Below are positions 1-10,237 of a stretch of 64,000 bases of DNA, one piece after another. The stretch is taken from positions 41,191,473 through 41,255,472 of the forward strand of contig OX421502.1 of NCBI GenBank assembly GCA_949126835.1. The letters run 5' to 3'. Numbering within the stretch: the first letter of the stretch is position 1; every line of letters starts with the position of its first letter. A model generated the notes under the pieces. The model was not told the origin of the DNA. It did not search any database and saw nothing but the letters and a program-made list of their open reading frames with translations. The position numbers and the translations under genes are program-made. The DNA comes from Anisus vortex. Lineage: Eukaryota; Mollusca; Gastropoda; Planorbidae.

Positions 1-80
1 TAGACTAACTGAAGAATCGAACTTGGGTCGCTCCCATAACAGTCGGATACGTTATCCACTTAGCTAGCGAAGACGTCACA
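1..80 (-). mobile_element. tRNA-derived SINE head (partial, cut by window edge)
   Basis: Read on the - strand, this stretch has a tRNA-like A box (TAGCTAAGTGG) about 30 nt before a B-box-like AGTTCGATTCT, which is the arrangement of an RNA polymerase III internal promoter. The body of the element would lie left of base 1, so it cannot be classified further. A free-standing tRNA gene is less likely because the stem pairing looks poor. Confidence 0.5.
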
Positions 81-561
81 CATGTCCAAAGTGAAATCGC
101 AATAATATGAGACAATAAGGTCACATGTCTTTAAATTAACTAATATGATTGGTTGAACACACACAGTCTACTTTGTATATATAGATATTTAACTAAATTG
201 TCATTAGTTCTTTATATTTTACTTTAGTGATTTTATATCTTTATATTTTATTTGAGTGTAATTATTTCACTATACTATATTCAACTCTTGTGTCTTCATT
301 TCTTGTTTTGAAACTGTAAAGGTGTTTTTTCTCTTGATAAATATTTAAACTATAAACTAATACACATGAAGCCTATTGAATGATGTTGTGTCACTTAAAA
401 GTTTACATTCTATATTTAGTTTATAGGAAATGGTATACAATGTCAACAATAGAATAAAAGTAACATACTATGTTTAAATTATAAGAAATGGTATACAATG
501 AAACAATAGAATAAAAGTCTTGTTAATATTGTTCTTCACTTCTTCTCTTGGGTTGATTCAG
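81..561 (+). other. VPS37A intron, left part
   Basis: AT-rich sequence with no coding signal that I can see. A segment around 'aaatggtatacaatg' occurs twice (about 427 and 486). It ends in a pyrimidine-rich tract and TTCAG at 561, the acceptor of the next exon. Confidence 0.5.
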
Positions 562-724
562 AATGCAGAACTTGACAATTTGAAATTAGAATTTGAAAAG
601 GATTGTGAGCGACACATGAGTCTGTCTGATGAATATCATCCTTCACATATACAGTCGAATCTCAAAGTAGCCGTCATGGAGGCAGATGAAGAGTCAGAAA
701 TTATTGCAGAGAAATTTTTAGACA
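562..724 (+). CDS. VPS37A: VPS37A exon: Mod_r domain core (ESCRT-I subunit)
   Basis: First visible exon of the VPS37A orthologue. It sits between a pyrimidine-rich tract ending in CAG (561) and the donor GTAAGT (725). Frame starts at 562. The peptide has the Mod_r features of VPS37 proteins: an acidic, helical stretch followed by LKVAVMEADEESEIIAEKFL, close to the vertebrate VPS37A segment around 'EEESDNIAEDFLEG'. VPS37 is the third subunit of ESCRT-I, with TSG101, VPS28 and MVB12/UBAP1. ESCRT-I sorts ubiquitinated membrane proteins into multivesicular bodies on endosomes and acts in membrane scission; Mod_r forms part of the coiled stalk. The N-terminal UEV-like part of VPS37A must lie left of this window. 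The exon joins in phase 1 to 3033-3082. Confidence 0.85.
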
Positions 725-1874
725 GTAAGTTTGTTTCATTAAAATAATAAGTTTTACTTTTTGAAGAGGAAGCGTTCTGGAAAATTATTCTGTGACTTTC
801 TTTCTTTTGATACTATTGACAGCTTCATATCAGCTTTATGAAAGCTGTTTTAAACATTCCATTGTTTCATGTGTGTCATCATCAGCATTCAAAACTTTCT
901 TGTGTTGCCCTTGTGTAGGGTTGCCAGAAGGCCGGCAAAAGGAGGACATGTCCTCCTCTATAGCCCTGTGTCCTACGTCCGGAATGAAAAGCTAAAAAAC
1001 CTTAAAATGTCCGTCTTTTGTAAAAAAATCCTTATAGCACATATTCTTTTAGTATTTTCTGTCAATAAGCAACTGGGTTGGGTAAAGGAAAAGAATAGAG
1101 CGTTCGCAATGGGCGGAGCTTAAGTTTTTTAGTGACGTCATTTGTAAATTGAGGAACAAATATGGCACATGGTGAAGTTTCTTATCATGCCACATTCACA
1201 TATGAATATTGGCTATCCTACTAAAAAAAAAGTAGGTAAATAGTAGTACTGTTGATTAATTGCTTAATGTGAATAGGCTAGGGCCGGCTAGACCTATTTA
1301 CACTTTCAATTTTACTTTATAGGCCTACACTTTTAATGTTTCGTAGGCTAGGCTAATGTCTAAGTAGGGCAGCTACGATGTCAAGTGATAGTGTTGGTGA
1401 ATAGGCTATCTAGTCAAGTCACTAATAGGCTCACATCGTCTATGATCTATGTCTATGATAATAATAAAATAGCCTATTTTATTTAACATACATAATACAG
1501 CTCAAATCTTAATAAGACTTAACACACAACACATCATTTAAAAAAAGCTCGAGCCTATATGAAACTTTATTAATACAGCGGCCATTGTTACTTGTACACC
1601 ATTACACAAAGTATACACAAATCACGTGCTTTTTGTCACGTGATTGCAAACGCCCTATGGTTAGGGTTAGCAGGAATTGTAATAAATTGGAATGTGTTAT
1701 CTAATGTAGAGTTTGGTTTATTGTCCACCCATCTTCTCTTTCCCCACCTCACCATCCCTTCCTCATATACAGTCAGATTTACCTTCATTGTTAGAAGAGA
1801 TAGCCAGGGATAACATAGCAACTGTTGTGTTTAAACAAAAGGGCATATCTGGCTGATATCCATTCTTTACTGGG
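725..1874 (+). other. VPS37A intron with transposon-like debris
   Basis: Intronic. Around 941-957 there is a GGAGGACATGTCCTCC palindrome following 'gggttgccagaaggccgg', which looks like part of a dispersed repeat. No open frame here has coding character. From about 1240 to 1640 the sequence is AT-rich with several 'taggcct' words that recur across the window. Confidence 0.4.
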
Positions 1875-2230
1875 AACTATCACTTCCTGGTATATGGTTG
1901 TCACTATTCGTGGTATATTGTTGTCACTATACCTGGTATATGGTTGTCACTATTCCTGGTATATGGTTGACACTATTCCTGGTATATGGTTGTCACTATT
2001 CCTGGTTTATTGTTGACACTATTCCTGGTATATGGTTGACACTATTCGTGGTATATGGTTGTCACTATTCGTGGTATATGGTTGTCACTATTCCTGGTAT
2101 ATGGTTGTCACTATTCCTGGTATATGGTTGACACTATTCCTGGTATATGGTTGTCACTATTCCTGGTATATGGTTGACACTATTCCTGGTATATGGTTGT
2201 CACTATTCCTGGTATATGGTTGTCACTAAT
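1875..2230. repeat. 23-bp minisatellite, about 15 copies, in VPS37A intron
   Basis: Tandem copies of a 23-bp unit with core 'tggtatatggttgtcacta', varying mainly at gtc/gac and cct/cgt. The short open frames across it are by-products of the repeat. Confidence 0.9.
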
Positions 2231-2618
2231 GTCAGTCTTTGATTTCTTTCCAATTCTTATGGATTATCTTGTCTCCCTTTTCTCTTCTTTTAGGATGTGA
2301 AACTTATTACAAACTAGTTTTGTATGCACTTTTATGAACCACTGTGGCATGTGGTTTTCTGGTTTCCAGTCTTTCTTTAGTTTAATCAGGCAAACAATGA
2401 ATGATGGTCCATTTGCTACTCTTGGAACAATCATCTACATTTCTTTGAGAGACATGTGGTCATTAGGTTTTGCAGTAGACTCTACTAGACTGTTTAAAGA
2501 ACACAAGTCTGCCAGTTTCTCTGTTATAGGTAGACAGATTGTTGAATTTTCTTCATTGTTCAGTACAATTTTTGCAGCATTGGACCCTTTGTAGTTTTTT
2601 ATCAGTTTTTCCTGCATT
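2231..2618 (+). other. VPS37A intron, no recognised feature
   Basis: Short open frames exist on both strands (2334-2594 and 2435-2617), but I recognise neither peptide and they lie inside a gene intron. A degenerate transposon fragment is possible. Confidence 0.3.
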
Positions 2619-3026
2619 AAACTTTAAACATGGTTCTTACGTTTCATGCTCTTTGTGTATTCAATGAATAAAACATCCAAATATTTCATTGTTTCATGAG
2701 TATTATTTTGTCCTTTGTGTAAACTTTAAACATGGTTCTTACGTTTCATGCTCTTTGTGTATTCAATGAATAAAACATCCAAATATTTCATTGTTTCATG
2801 AGTATTATTTTGTCCTTTGTGTAAACTTTAAACATGGTTCTTACGTTTCATGCTCTTTGTGTATTCAATGAATAAAACATCCAAATATTTCATTGTTTCA
2901 TGAGTATTATTTTGTCCTTTGTGTAAACTTTAAACATGGTTCTTACGTTTCATGCTCTTTGTGTATTCAATGAATAAAACATTGAAATATTTCATTGTTT
3001 CATGAGTATTATTTTGTCCTTTGTGT
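2619..3026. repeat. 102-bp tandem repeat, four copies, ending at a splice acceptor
   Basis: Four near-identical 102-bp copies begin at 2619, 2721, 2823 and 2925 (each starts 'aaactttaaacatggttc'). Each ends in the pyrimidine-rich 'ttttgtcctttgtgt'. In the last copy that tract runs directly into 'ttacag' at 3027-3032, the acceptor of the next VPS37A exon. Confidence 0.95.
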
Positions 3027-3032
3027 TTACAG

Positions 3033-3082
3033 AAGAGTTTGATGTTGATGAATTTTTAAAAAGCTTCATGGAGAAAAGAACT
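3033..3082 (+). CDS. VPS37A: VPS37A exon: Mod_r C-terminal helix
   Basis: A 50-nt exon between CAG (3030-3032) and GTAAGT (3083). The first two bases complete the split codon from 724; it then reads EFDVDEFLKSFMEKRT and ends in phase 0. The FMEKRT block is characteristic of VPS37A rather than VPS37B or C, whose equivalent segment is different (known family feature). Too short to be found by an open-frame scan. Confidence 0.85.
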
Positions 3083-3199
3083 GTAAGTAGTGCTTCATTC
3101 TTTCTAGAAACTATTTTTAGAACAAGTTTTTTTAAACATGAAATATTAATGGGTTGGAACTTTAACATTTGACCCAGTTAAGTTTTGTCTTCTTGATAT

Positions 3200-3472
3200 A
3201 AGTAAGTAAAAAGTAAAGTATTCTGTTGGACTAAATAGATCCATACGGCCGGTGAAGCAGCATTCACCAGTTTATGGCATAGTAGGTGATTGTGTGACCA
3301 GCACTACGCACGAGCCGCCTTTACTTTACACCATCTAAGGTCGGGTACCCATCAGAACTGGGTAGACTCAGGGACACCCTCCCGACCCGGAAAAACAAAT
3401 ACTAGCTTTCACCAGGATTAGAACCCAGGGCCTTCAGTACACTAACAGAATGTGCTGCTGCTTGGCCACTGT
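3200..3472 (-). mobile_element. tRNA-derived SINE (family 1), full-length-like
   Basis: On the - strand it starts with a tRNA-like head (A box near 3460, B box 'gggttctaatcc' near 3420), then a body with 'gggtgtccctgagtc' and 'gctggtcacacaatc', and ends in an AT-rich 'tactttactttttact' tail. The same body occurs at 16628, 42380 and 49057, so this is one dispersed family. The resemblance to mollusc SINE core families is from memory. Confidence 0.8.
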
Positions 3473-3582
3473 TTTTCTGTATACATCTTCTTTTGATTGC
3501 TATTCACACCCAAATGTCAATATTCATCCCACCTTCCACATGAGTGTCTTTCTCTAGCTGAGATTCAAAATGCACTTATTTT

Positions 3583-3715
3583 TGTTTATTATATGATGTA
3601 GAAATTAATTGAGGTTCGGCAGCCAAACTTATATTTGTTTATTATATGATGTAGAAATTAATTGAGGTTCGGCAGCAAAACTTATATTTGCTTATTGAGG
3701 TACGGCAGCCAAACA
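3583..3715. repeat. 53-bp tandem duplication, about 2.5 copies
   Basis: A 53-bp unit containing 'gatgtagaaattaattgagg' and 'ttcggcagccaaac' is repeated, the last copy being internally deleted. It lies in the last intron of VPS37A. Confidence 0.8.
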
Positions 3716-3898
3716 TCTGAAATTAACCAGCTTGTCAGTTCATTCCAAAAGTAGCCTAACCTATATAAAATATAACATCAGTAATTGCTTTTTGTCATCT
3801 AATTCTGTGCTCAATTTTTTTATATAATTTTGGGGGGTTTCCCTAGTGCTGATTGAACTTACAGCTTTTTAATTGATCTTTTGGAATTTTGTTTGTAG

Positions 3899-3970
3899 CT
3901 GTGTCATCTACGCCGGGCAAAAGAAGAAAAACTGAACCAAATAATTTTATCCCAAGGATTACGCTATTAG
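3899..3970 (+). CDS. VPS37A: VPS37A last exon and stop codon
   Basis: Acceptor 'ttgtttgtag' ends at 3898. The exon reads LCHLRRAKEEKLNQIILSQG and three more residues, then TAG at 3968-3970, exactly 24 codons in phase with the exon ending at 3082. The CHxRRAKEEKL block is the conserved C-terminus of VPS37A (the vertebrate protein has a Cys in place of Leu). This fixes the gene's strand, frame and end. Confidence 0.88.
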   Translation: MCHLRRAKEEKLNQIILSQGLRY

Positions 3971-4645
3971 AAGACAATCATCAAATACAGCACTTTGTCA
4001 GCTCTTGGAAAAATCTTTTTTTCTTGGAAGAAATTTAAATTGTTGAATTTGTTCAAACATATTTTTTATTGTTTTTTTTTGTTGTTGTTGTTAGCTTGTA
4101 TCTTTGTTGAAGTCTTAATTTGTTGTTTTTCAACATAATATATCTATTGGCTGTAATAGATGTGTGTGTGTGAGGGACACCTCATAAACATTATTGAGAA
4201 ATTTAATACAAGATATAGTAAATGTACACAGGAGAGATAGAAGAAAATGATGTCATATACTTTTTGTTTGCTTTTCTTTGAGTTTCTTTTGAAAATAATG
4301 TTTAACCATGACATAATAATTTAATGTACACAAAGTTAAATCCACATTTATTAAGTTAAATGCTTGTTACTTCTTCATAATTGTTAAATAATGTTTATCC
4401 ATTTTCTGAATACCATTTCATGTATTTTTATATATATTTTTTTTATGTCCCCCAAGAAATGAAGAAGAAAAAATCCCCATAAAAATCCATAATTAATCTC
4501 TTGTTCTTTTTTACTTCACATTTTTGTACAAATATTTTTAAAAGGTTGTGATTGTGAACTTAATTTTTATGTGCCAATTAACTTAACAATATTAAGTGCA
4601 TTCCTTTGTGTATTTCTTCTCTACTTTCACTTGCTCTTGCTATTT
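3971..4645 (+). other. Probable VPS37A 3' UTR and flank
   Basis: AT-rich, with long T runs and no open frame. I do not see a canonical AATAAA soon after the stop, so the polyadenylation site is not placed. Confidence 0.4.
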
Positions 4646-5210
4646 CAGTCTTTAAACTTTCTTTTTCATTCTCTTTAAACTTTCTTTTTCATTCTTTAAA
4701 CTTTCTTTTTCATTCTCTTTAAACTTTCTTTTTCATTCTCTTTAAACTTTCTTTTTCATTCTCTTTAAACTTTCTTTTTCATTCTCTTTAAACTTTCTTT
4801 TTCATTCTCTTTAACTTTTCTTTTTCATTCTCTTTAAACTTTCTTTTTCATTCTCTTAACTTTTCTTTTTCATTCTTTAAACTTTTCTTTTTCATTTTCT
4901 TAACTTTTCTTTTTCATTCTTTAAACTTTTCTTTTTCATTTTCTTAACTTTTCTTTTTCATTCTTTAAACTTTTCTTTTCAATTCTCTAAACTTTTCTTT
5001 TCAATTCTCTAAACTTTTCTTTTCAATTCTCTAAACTTTTCTTTTCAATTCTCTAAACTTTTCATTTTCATTCTTTAAACTTTTCTTTTTCATTCTTTAA
5101 ACTTTTCTTTTTCATTCTTTAAACTTTCTTTTTCATTCTCTAAACTTTTCTTTTTCATTCTTTAACCTGTTCTTGTTTATTCTTTAACCTGTTCTTTTTC
5201 ATTCTTTAAA
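4646..5210. repeat. Pyrimidine-rich minisatellite, 17-23-bp units
   Basis: About 25 copies of a unit with core 'aaactttctttttcattctc', losing 'ctc' or gaining a T in some copies. The + strand is almost pure pyrimidine with TTTAAA interruptions, so a triplex-type structure is possible. Confidence 0.9.
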
Positions 5211-5344
5211 CTTTACATATTAATTATCATTGAAGCCCAACATTTTCCCTAACCCTAAAATACAAAAATCCACTTAACATTCTAACCATAAAGCAAATGA
5301 TTTTCTCAATTATAATTGCTTGAAATACTTTTGTCTTATCTGTT

Positions 5345-5780
5345 GATGTTTATACATGGTGTGCTGAATGTGTTTATGCATGGTGCCCTGCATGTGTTTA
5401 TGCATGGTGCCCTGCATGTGTTTATACATGGTGCCCTGAATAAGTTTATACATGGTGCCCTGCAAGTGTTTATGCATGGTGCCCTGCATGTATTTATGCA
5501 TGGTGCCCTGCATGTGTTTATACATGGTGCCCTGAATAAGTTTATACATGGTGCCCTGCAAGTGTTTATACATGGTGCCCTGAATGTGTTTATACACGTC
5601 ATGTGTAGCAACAGTGCCCTGAATGTGTTTATACGTGTCATGTGTAGCAACAGTGCCCTGAATGTGTTTATACATGTCATGTGTAGCAACAGTGCCCTGA
5701 ATGTGTTTATACGTGTCATGTGTAGCAACAGTGCCCTGAATGTGTTTATACGTGTCATGTGTAGCAACAGTGCCCTGAAT
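5345..5780. repeat. Compound minisatellite: 24-bp units passing into 39-bp units
   Basis: Left half: 24-bp units around 'gcatggtgccctgca'. Right half (from about 5577): 39-bp units that keep 'gccctgaatgtgtttata' and add 'gtcatgtgtagcaaca'. The 39-bp unit therefore appears to be an expanded form of the 24-bp one. Open frames on both strands follow from periods divisible by three. Confidence 0.9.
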
Positions 5781-6094
5781 GTGGAGGAAATGATTTCAAA
5801 TGAACAAAAAAAAAGTATTTCAATGCGGAGTCTCTCTCAAAAAATGTTATTGTAACAATTGTTACAATTTTTTTTTAAATTTAATGTAGTAAGTTAGTCC
5901 CTTCCTTGGTAGTGACAAAGGTCATGGTCACTCTTACAATACAATGACTTTGACATTTTGTGTTGGTTATCTTCCCTTGCATTCCTTCTGTAACTCTCTT
6001 CACTTCCATTCACATTGAAAGAATTTTTGTGAAATTTTAATTGAAAAAAATCAAATTTTTTTAAAGTCATTATTACTGTATGTCATGTTGTCAA
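5781..6094. other. Spacer, no feature seen
   Basis: AT-rich spacer between arrays, without coding or repeat signal that I can support. Confidence 0.4.
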
Positions 6095-6335
6095 AAATTT
6101 CATGTTTCATTGAATTCAAAATGTCATGTTTCATTGAATTCAAAATGTAATGTCTCTTTGAATTCAAAATTTCATGTTTCATTGAATTCACTATGTCATG
6201 TGTCATTGAATTCAAAATGTCATGTTTCATTGAATTTAAAATGTCATGTTTCATTGAATTCAAAATGTCATGTTTCATTGAATTCAAAATGTCATGTTTG
6301 ATTGAATTTAAAACGTCATGTTTCATTGAATTCAA
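6095..6335. repeat. 24-bp minisatellite, about 10 copies
   Basis: Unit core 'tgtcatgtttcattgaattc', with point variants. Each unit carries GAATTC or GAATTT. Confidence 0.9.
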
Positions 6336-6833
6336 GTCAAGTCTTCAAATTATATCTTTTATCACATGACCCAGTTCTACATTTGACTAAGCTAACAACT
6401 AAGGCAGTAAAACTACAGTAAAACCTTCATGAGACATTTCTAGCCCCATTAATACTTTAGAAATAAATGAGAATTACTTCCCCTTATTAAAGTTTTATTT
6501 TTCCTTGTTTTTCTAGTCTATGCCAGTCTGATAAATATTTATTGTTTGTACAATACAAATATTTGTACTTGATGCCCTAGGCTGCTCTATTTGAACAATA
6601 TTTCATTGTATAACAACAAGCAGACATTTCACATCACATTCCAAGGATGTGTTGCTTGTGTTCCTACAAACTATTCCATACACTTCTTCAATAATTAGAG
6701 TCTAAAGGTTTGTATGTTAAAGAGGAAATAAATTGTCTCAAAAAAAGCTTCTCTTAAAGATTTATTGAATTTATTTAATTTAATTGATTTATTTAATCAC
6801 TTATGAAAAGTAGTTACAGTAACTTTTTCTTTG
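6336..6833. other. Spacer, no feature seen
   Basis: AT-rich sequence without an open frame or obvious repeat. It ends just before the 17-bp array. Confidence 0.4.
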
Positions 6834-8912
6834 CAAGAGTCCAGTGAATGCAAGAGTCCAATGAATGCAAGAGTCCAATGAATGCAAGAGTCCAGTGAAT
6901 GCAAAAGTCCAATGAATGCAAGAGTCCAGTGAATGCAAGAGTCCAGTGAATGCAAGAGTCCAGTGAATGCAAGAGTCCAGTGAAGGCAAGAGTCCAATGA
7001 ATGCAAGAGTCCAGTGAAGGCAAGAGTCCAGTGAAGGCAAGAGTCCAGGGAATGCAAGAGTCCAGTGAATGCAAGAGTCCAGTGAATGCAAGAGTCCAGT
7101 GAATGCAAAAGTCCAATGAATGCAAGAGTCCAGTGAAGGCAAAAGTCCAGTGAATGCAAAAGTCCAATGAATGCAAGAGTCCAATGAATGCAAAAGTCCA
7201 ATGAATGCAAAAGTCCAATGAATGCAAAAGTCCAATGAATGCAAGAGTCCAATGAATGCAAAATTCCAATGAATGCAAGAGTCCAGTGAATGCAAAAGTC
7301 CAATGAATGCAAGAGTCCAGTGAAGGCAAGAGTCCAGGGAATGCAAGAGTCCAGTGAATGCAAGAGTCCAGTGAATGCAAGAGTCCAGTGAATGCAAAAG
7401 TCCAATGAATGCAAGAGTCCAGTGAATGCAAAAGTCCAATGAATGCAAGAGTCCAATGAATGCAAGAGTCCAGTGAAGGCAAGAGTCCAATGAATGCAAG
7501 AGTCCAGTGAATGCAAGAGTCCAGTGAATGCAAAAGTCCAGTGAATGCAAAAGTCCAATGAATGCAAGAGTCCAATGAATGCAAAAGTCCAATGAATGCA
7601 AAAGTCCAATGAATGCAAAAGTCCAATGAATGCAAAAGTCCAATGAATGCAAAAGTCCAATGAATGCAAGAGTCCAGTGAATGCAAAAGTCCATTGAATG
7701 CAAGAGTCCAGTGAATGCAAAAGTCCATTGAATGCAAGAGTCCAGTGAATGCAAAAGTCCATTGAATGCAAGAGTCCAGTGAATGCAAAATTCCAATGAA
7801 TGCAAGAGTCCAGTGAATGCAAGAGTCCAGTGAATGCAAAATTCCAATGAATGCAAGAGTCCAGTGAATGCAAAATTCCAATGAATGCAAGAGTCCAGTG
7901 AATGCAAAATTCCAATGAATGCAAGAGTCCAGTGAATGCAAAATTCCAATGAATGCAAGAGTCCAGTGAATGCAAAATTCCAATGAATGCAAGAGTCCAG
8001 TGAATGCAAAATTCCAGTGAATGCAAGAGTCCAGTGAATGCAAAATTCCAATGAATGCAAGAGTCCAGTGAATGCAAGAGTCCAGTGAATGCAAAATTCC
8101 AGTGAATGCAAAATTCCAGTGAATGCAAAATTCCAGTGAATGCAAAATTCCAGTGAATGCAAAATTCCAGTGAATGCAAGAGTCCAGTGAATGCAAAATT
8201 CCAGTGAATGCAAAATTCCAGTGAATGCAAGAGTCCAGTGAATGCAAAATTCCAGTGAATGCAAGAGTCCAGTGAATGCAAAATTCCAGTGAATGCAAAA
8301 TTCCAGTGAATGCAAGAGTCCAGTGAATGCAAAATTCCAGTGAATGCAAAATTCCAGTGAATGCAAGAGTCCAGTGAATGCAAAATTCCAGTGAATGCAA
8401 GAGTCCAGTGAATGCAAAATTCCAGTGAATGCAAAATTCCAGTGAATGCAAGAGTCCAGTGAATGCAAAATTCCAGTGAATGCAAAATTCCAGTGAATGC
8501 AAGAGTCCAGTGAATGCAAAATTCCAGTGAATGCAAAATTCCAGTGAATGCAAGAGTCCAGTGAATGCAAAATTCCAGTGAATGCAAGAGTCCAGTGAAT
8601 GCAAAATTCCAGTGAATGCAAGAGTCCAGTGAATGCAAAATTCCAGTGAATGCAAGAGTCCAGTGAATGCAAAAGTCCAGTGAATGCAAAATTCCAGTGA
8701 ATGCAAAATTCCAGTGAATGCAAAATTCCAGTGAATGCAAGAGTCCAGTGAATGCAAAATTCCAGTGAATGCAAAATTCCAGTGAATGCAAGAGTCCAGT
8801 GAATGCAAAATTCCAGTGAATGCAAAATTCCAGTGAATGCAAGAGTCCAGTGAATGCAAAAGTCCAGTGAATGCAAAATTCCAGTGAATGCAAAATTCCA
8901 GTGAATGCAAAA
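6834..8912. repeat. 17-bp minisatellite, about 122 copies (2.1 kb)
   Basis: Unit 'gaatgcaagagtccagt' with three main spacer variants (agagtcc, aaagtcc, aaattcc) and cca(g/a/t)tga variants. Because 17 is not a multiple of three and the unit has no stop in any - strand frame, all three - strand frames stay open for about 700 codons with the same 17-residue periodic peptide. That is a strong sign that these frames are not genes. Confidence 0.97.
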
Positions 8913-8962
8913 GTTTTTTCAATTTCCGTAAAGATAGATACATTTTTAATTGACAACCAAAT

Positions 8963-9085
8963 GACTATATACTATATACTATACTATAGACTATATACTA
9001 TATACTATACTATAGACTATATACTATATACTATACTATAGACTATATACTATATACTATACTATAGACTAGATATAGACTAGAT
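8963..9085. repeat. 26-bp AT-rich tandem repeat
   Basis: About four to five copies of a unit built from 'actatatact' and 'actatactatag'. Confidence 0.85.
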
Positions 9086-9090
9086 ATAAT

Positions 9091-10237
9091 TTTATAATAA
9101 AATTAATTGTTATTTAGTTTTATGTAGGATTCCAGTTTGAACCAGTCAGAAATTGTTATTATATTTCCCAATTCACAGAAAATTTACCAGACAATAATTG
9201 GTTTATACACTCAGTCATAATTACTCAATATTAACAAATATCTGTGTATCCTTCATAAGAGATATTATCATGAAATAACTGTTGAAATAATAAATGATCA
9301 TTTTTATCTTGATTTTTTTAGGCCACATTAAAAGAAATGTTTTTGAATGTATTTTAAAGAGTTTAAGTTATATAGTTTTGAAAAAGAAGTAGGTTAAAGG
9401 TTGTAGGTGAAACATAAAATTGCCCAATAACCATGTCCAGTCTTTCTCTGTTATGTACTCCAGTATTGATTGGTTGAAATGAACCATTTAGATGATTTTA
9501 GATACATTTTCAGAGCACAATATTTTAGATCTTTGTTATTATATAATTTATTGTAAAAAAATTGCTTCAGATGTGTCAAATGTTTTTATATTTATATCAG
9601 AATCTCTCACGATGTTTCTGTGTTAAAAGGTTATAATTTTTTTTACATTTTCCTGATTCTGTCATTTCAAATTCTGTAAATTATGTTTATCACATCCTCA
9701 TGTGAATGAAAATTAAACTTTACAGCTTAACACTCTAGTTGTCTTATCTATACTATTATTATGTTATTATTAGTTGTCATGTCTATAAGTTACTGTAACA
9801 GCTGTCCATCTATTTATTCTCTTAATCACTGTAACTGTCCTTCAGATTAGCCTAATCCTAACACATGAAAATATGTTACTTAACTAACCAGAGAACTAAG
9901 TCTACCAAGTGATTGAATCTACCCCACTTACTGACTACAGAGTCTTTACACAGAATTGGCTTTACCTGTAGCTTGCCAGATAATGGCCGCATACTCTAGC
10001 TAAACGATTGTCGGAAGTTTAACTTACGGGTGGGTGAGAGAAAAGGGGGGGGGGGGGTAAGTCTAAAACTAAAGGTAAGAAAGAAGTCACAGAAATATAA
10101 ATACGTCATGAATGCGCCGATACTGGCCCTCGCGATACTCTTGGGGGTATTACTTGGGAGTATTACTGTAGTATTAGGCCTACTGTAGTATTACACAGAA
10201 GAATGCTCCATTTATTTTTACATAAGGTTTGGTAATA
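9091..10237. other. Unique spacer with a G run
   Basis: No coding exon recognised. A run of about 13 G at 10046-10058 follows 'gagagaaaa'. The sequence becomes more CpG-containing after 10000. Confidence 0.4.

Noticed and set aside
2435..2617. 60-codon - strand frame in VPS37A intron
   Set aside because: No family recognised, lies in an intron of a + strand gene, no splice or promoter support.
6797..8956. Three overlapping - strand frames of about 700 codons
   Set aside because: All three are translations of the same 17-bp repeat with the same 17-residue period; no start context, no non-repeat domain.
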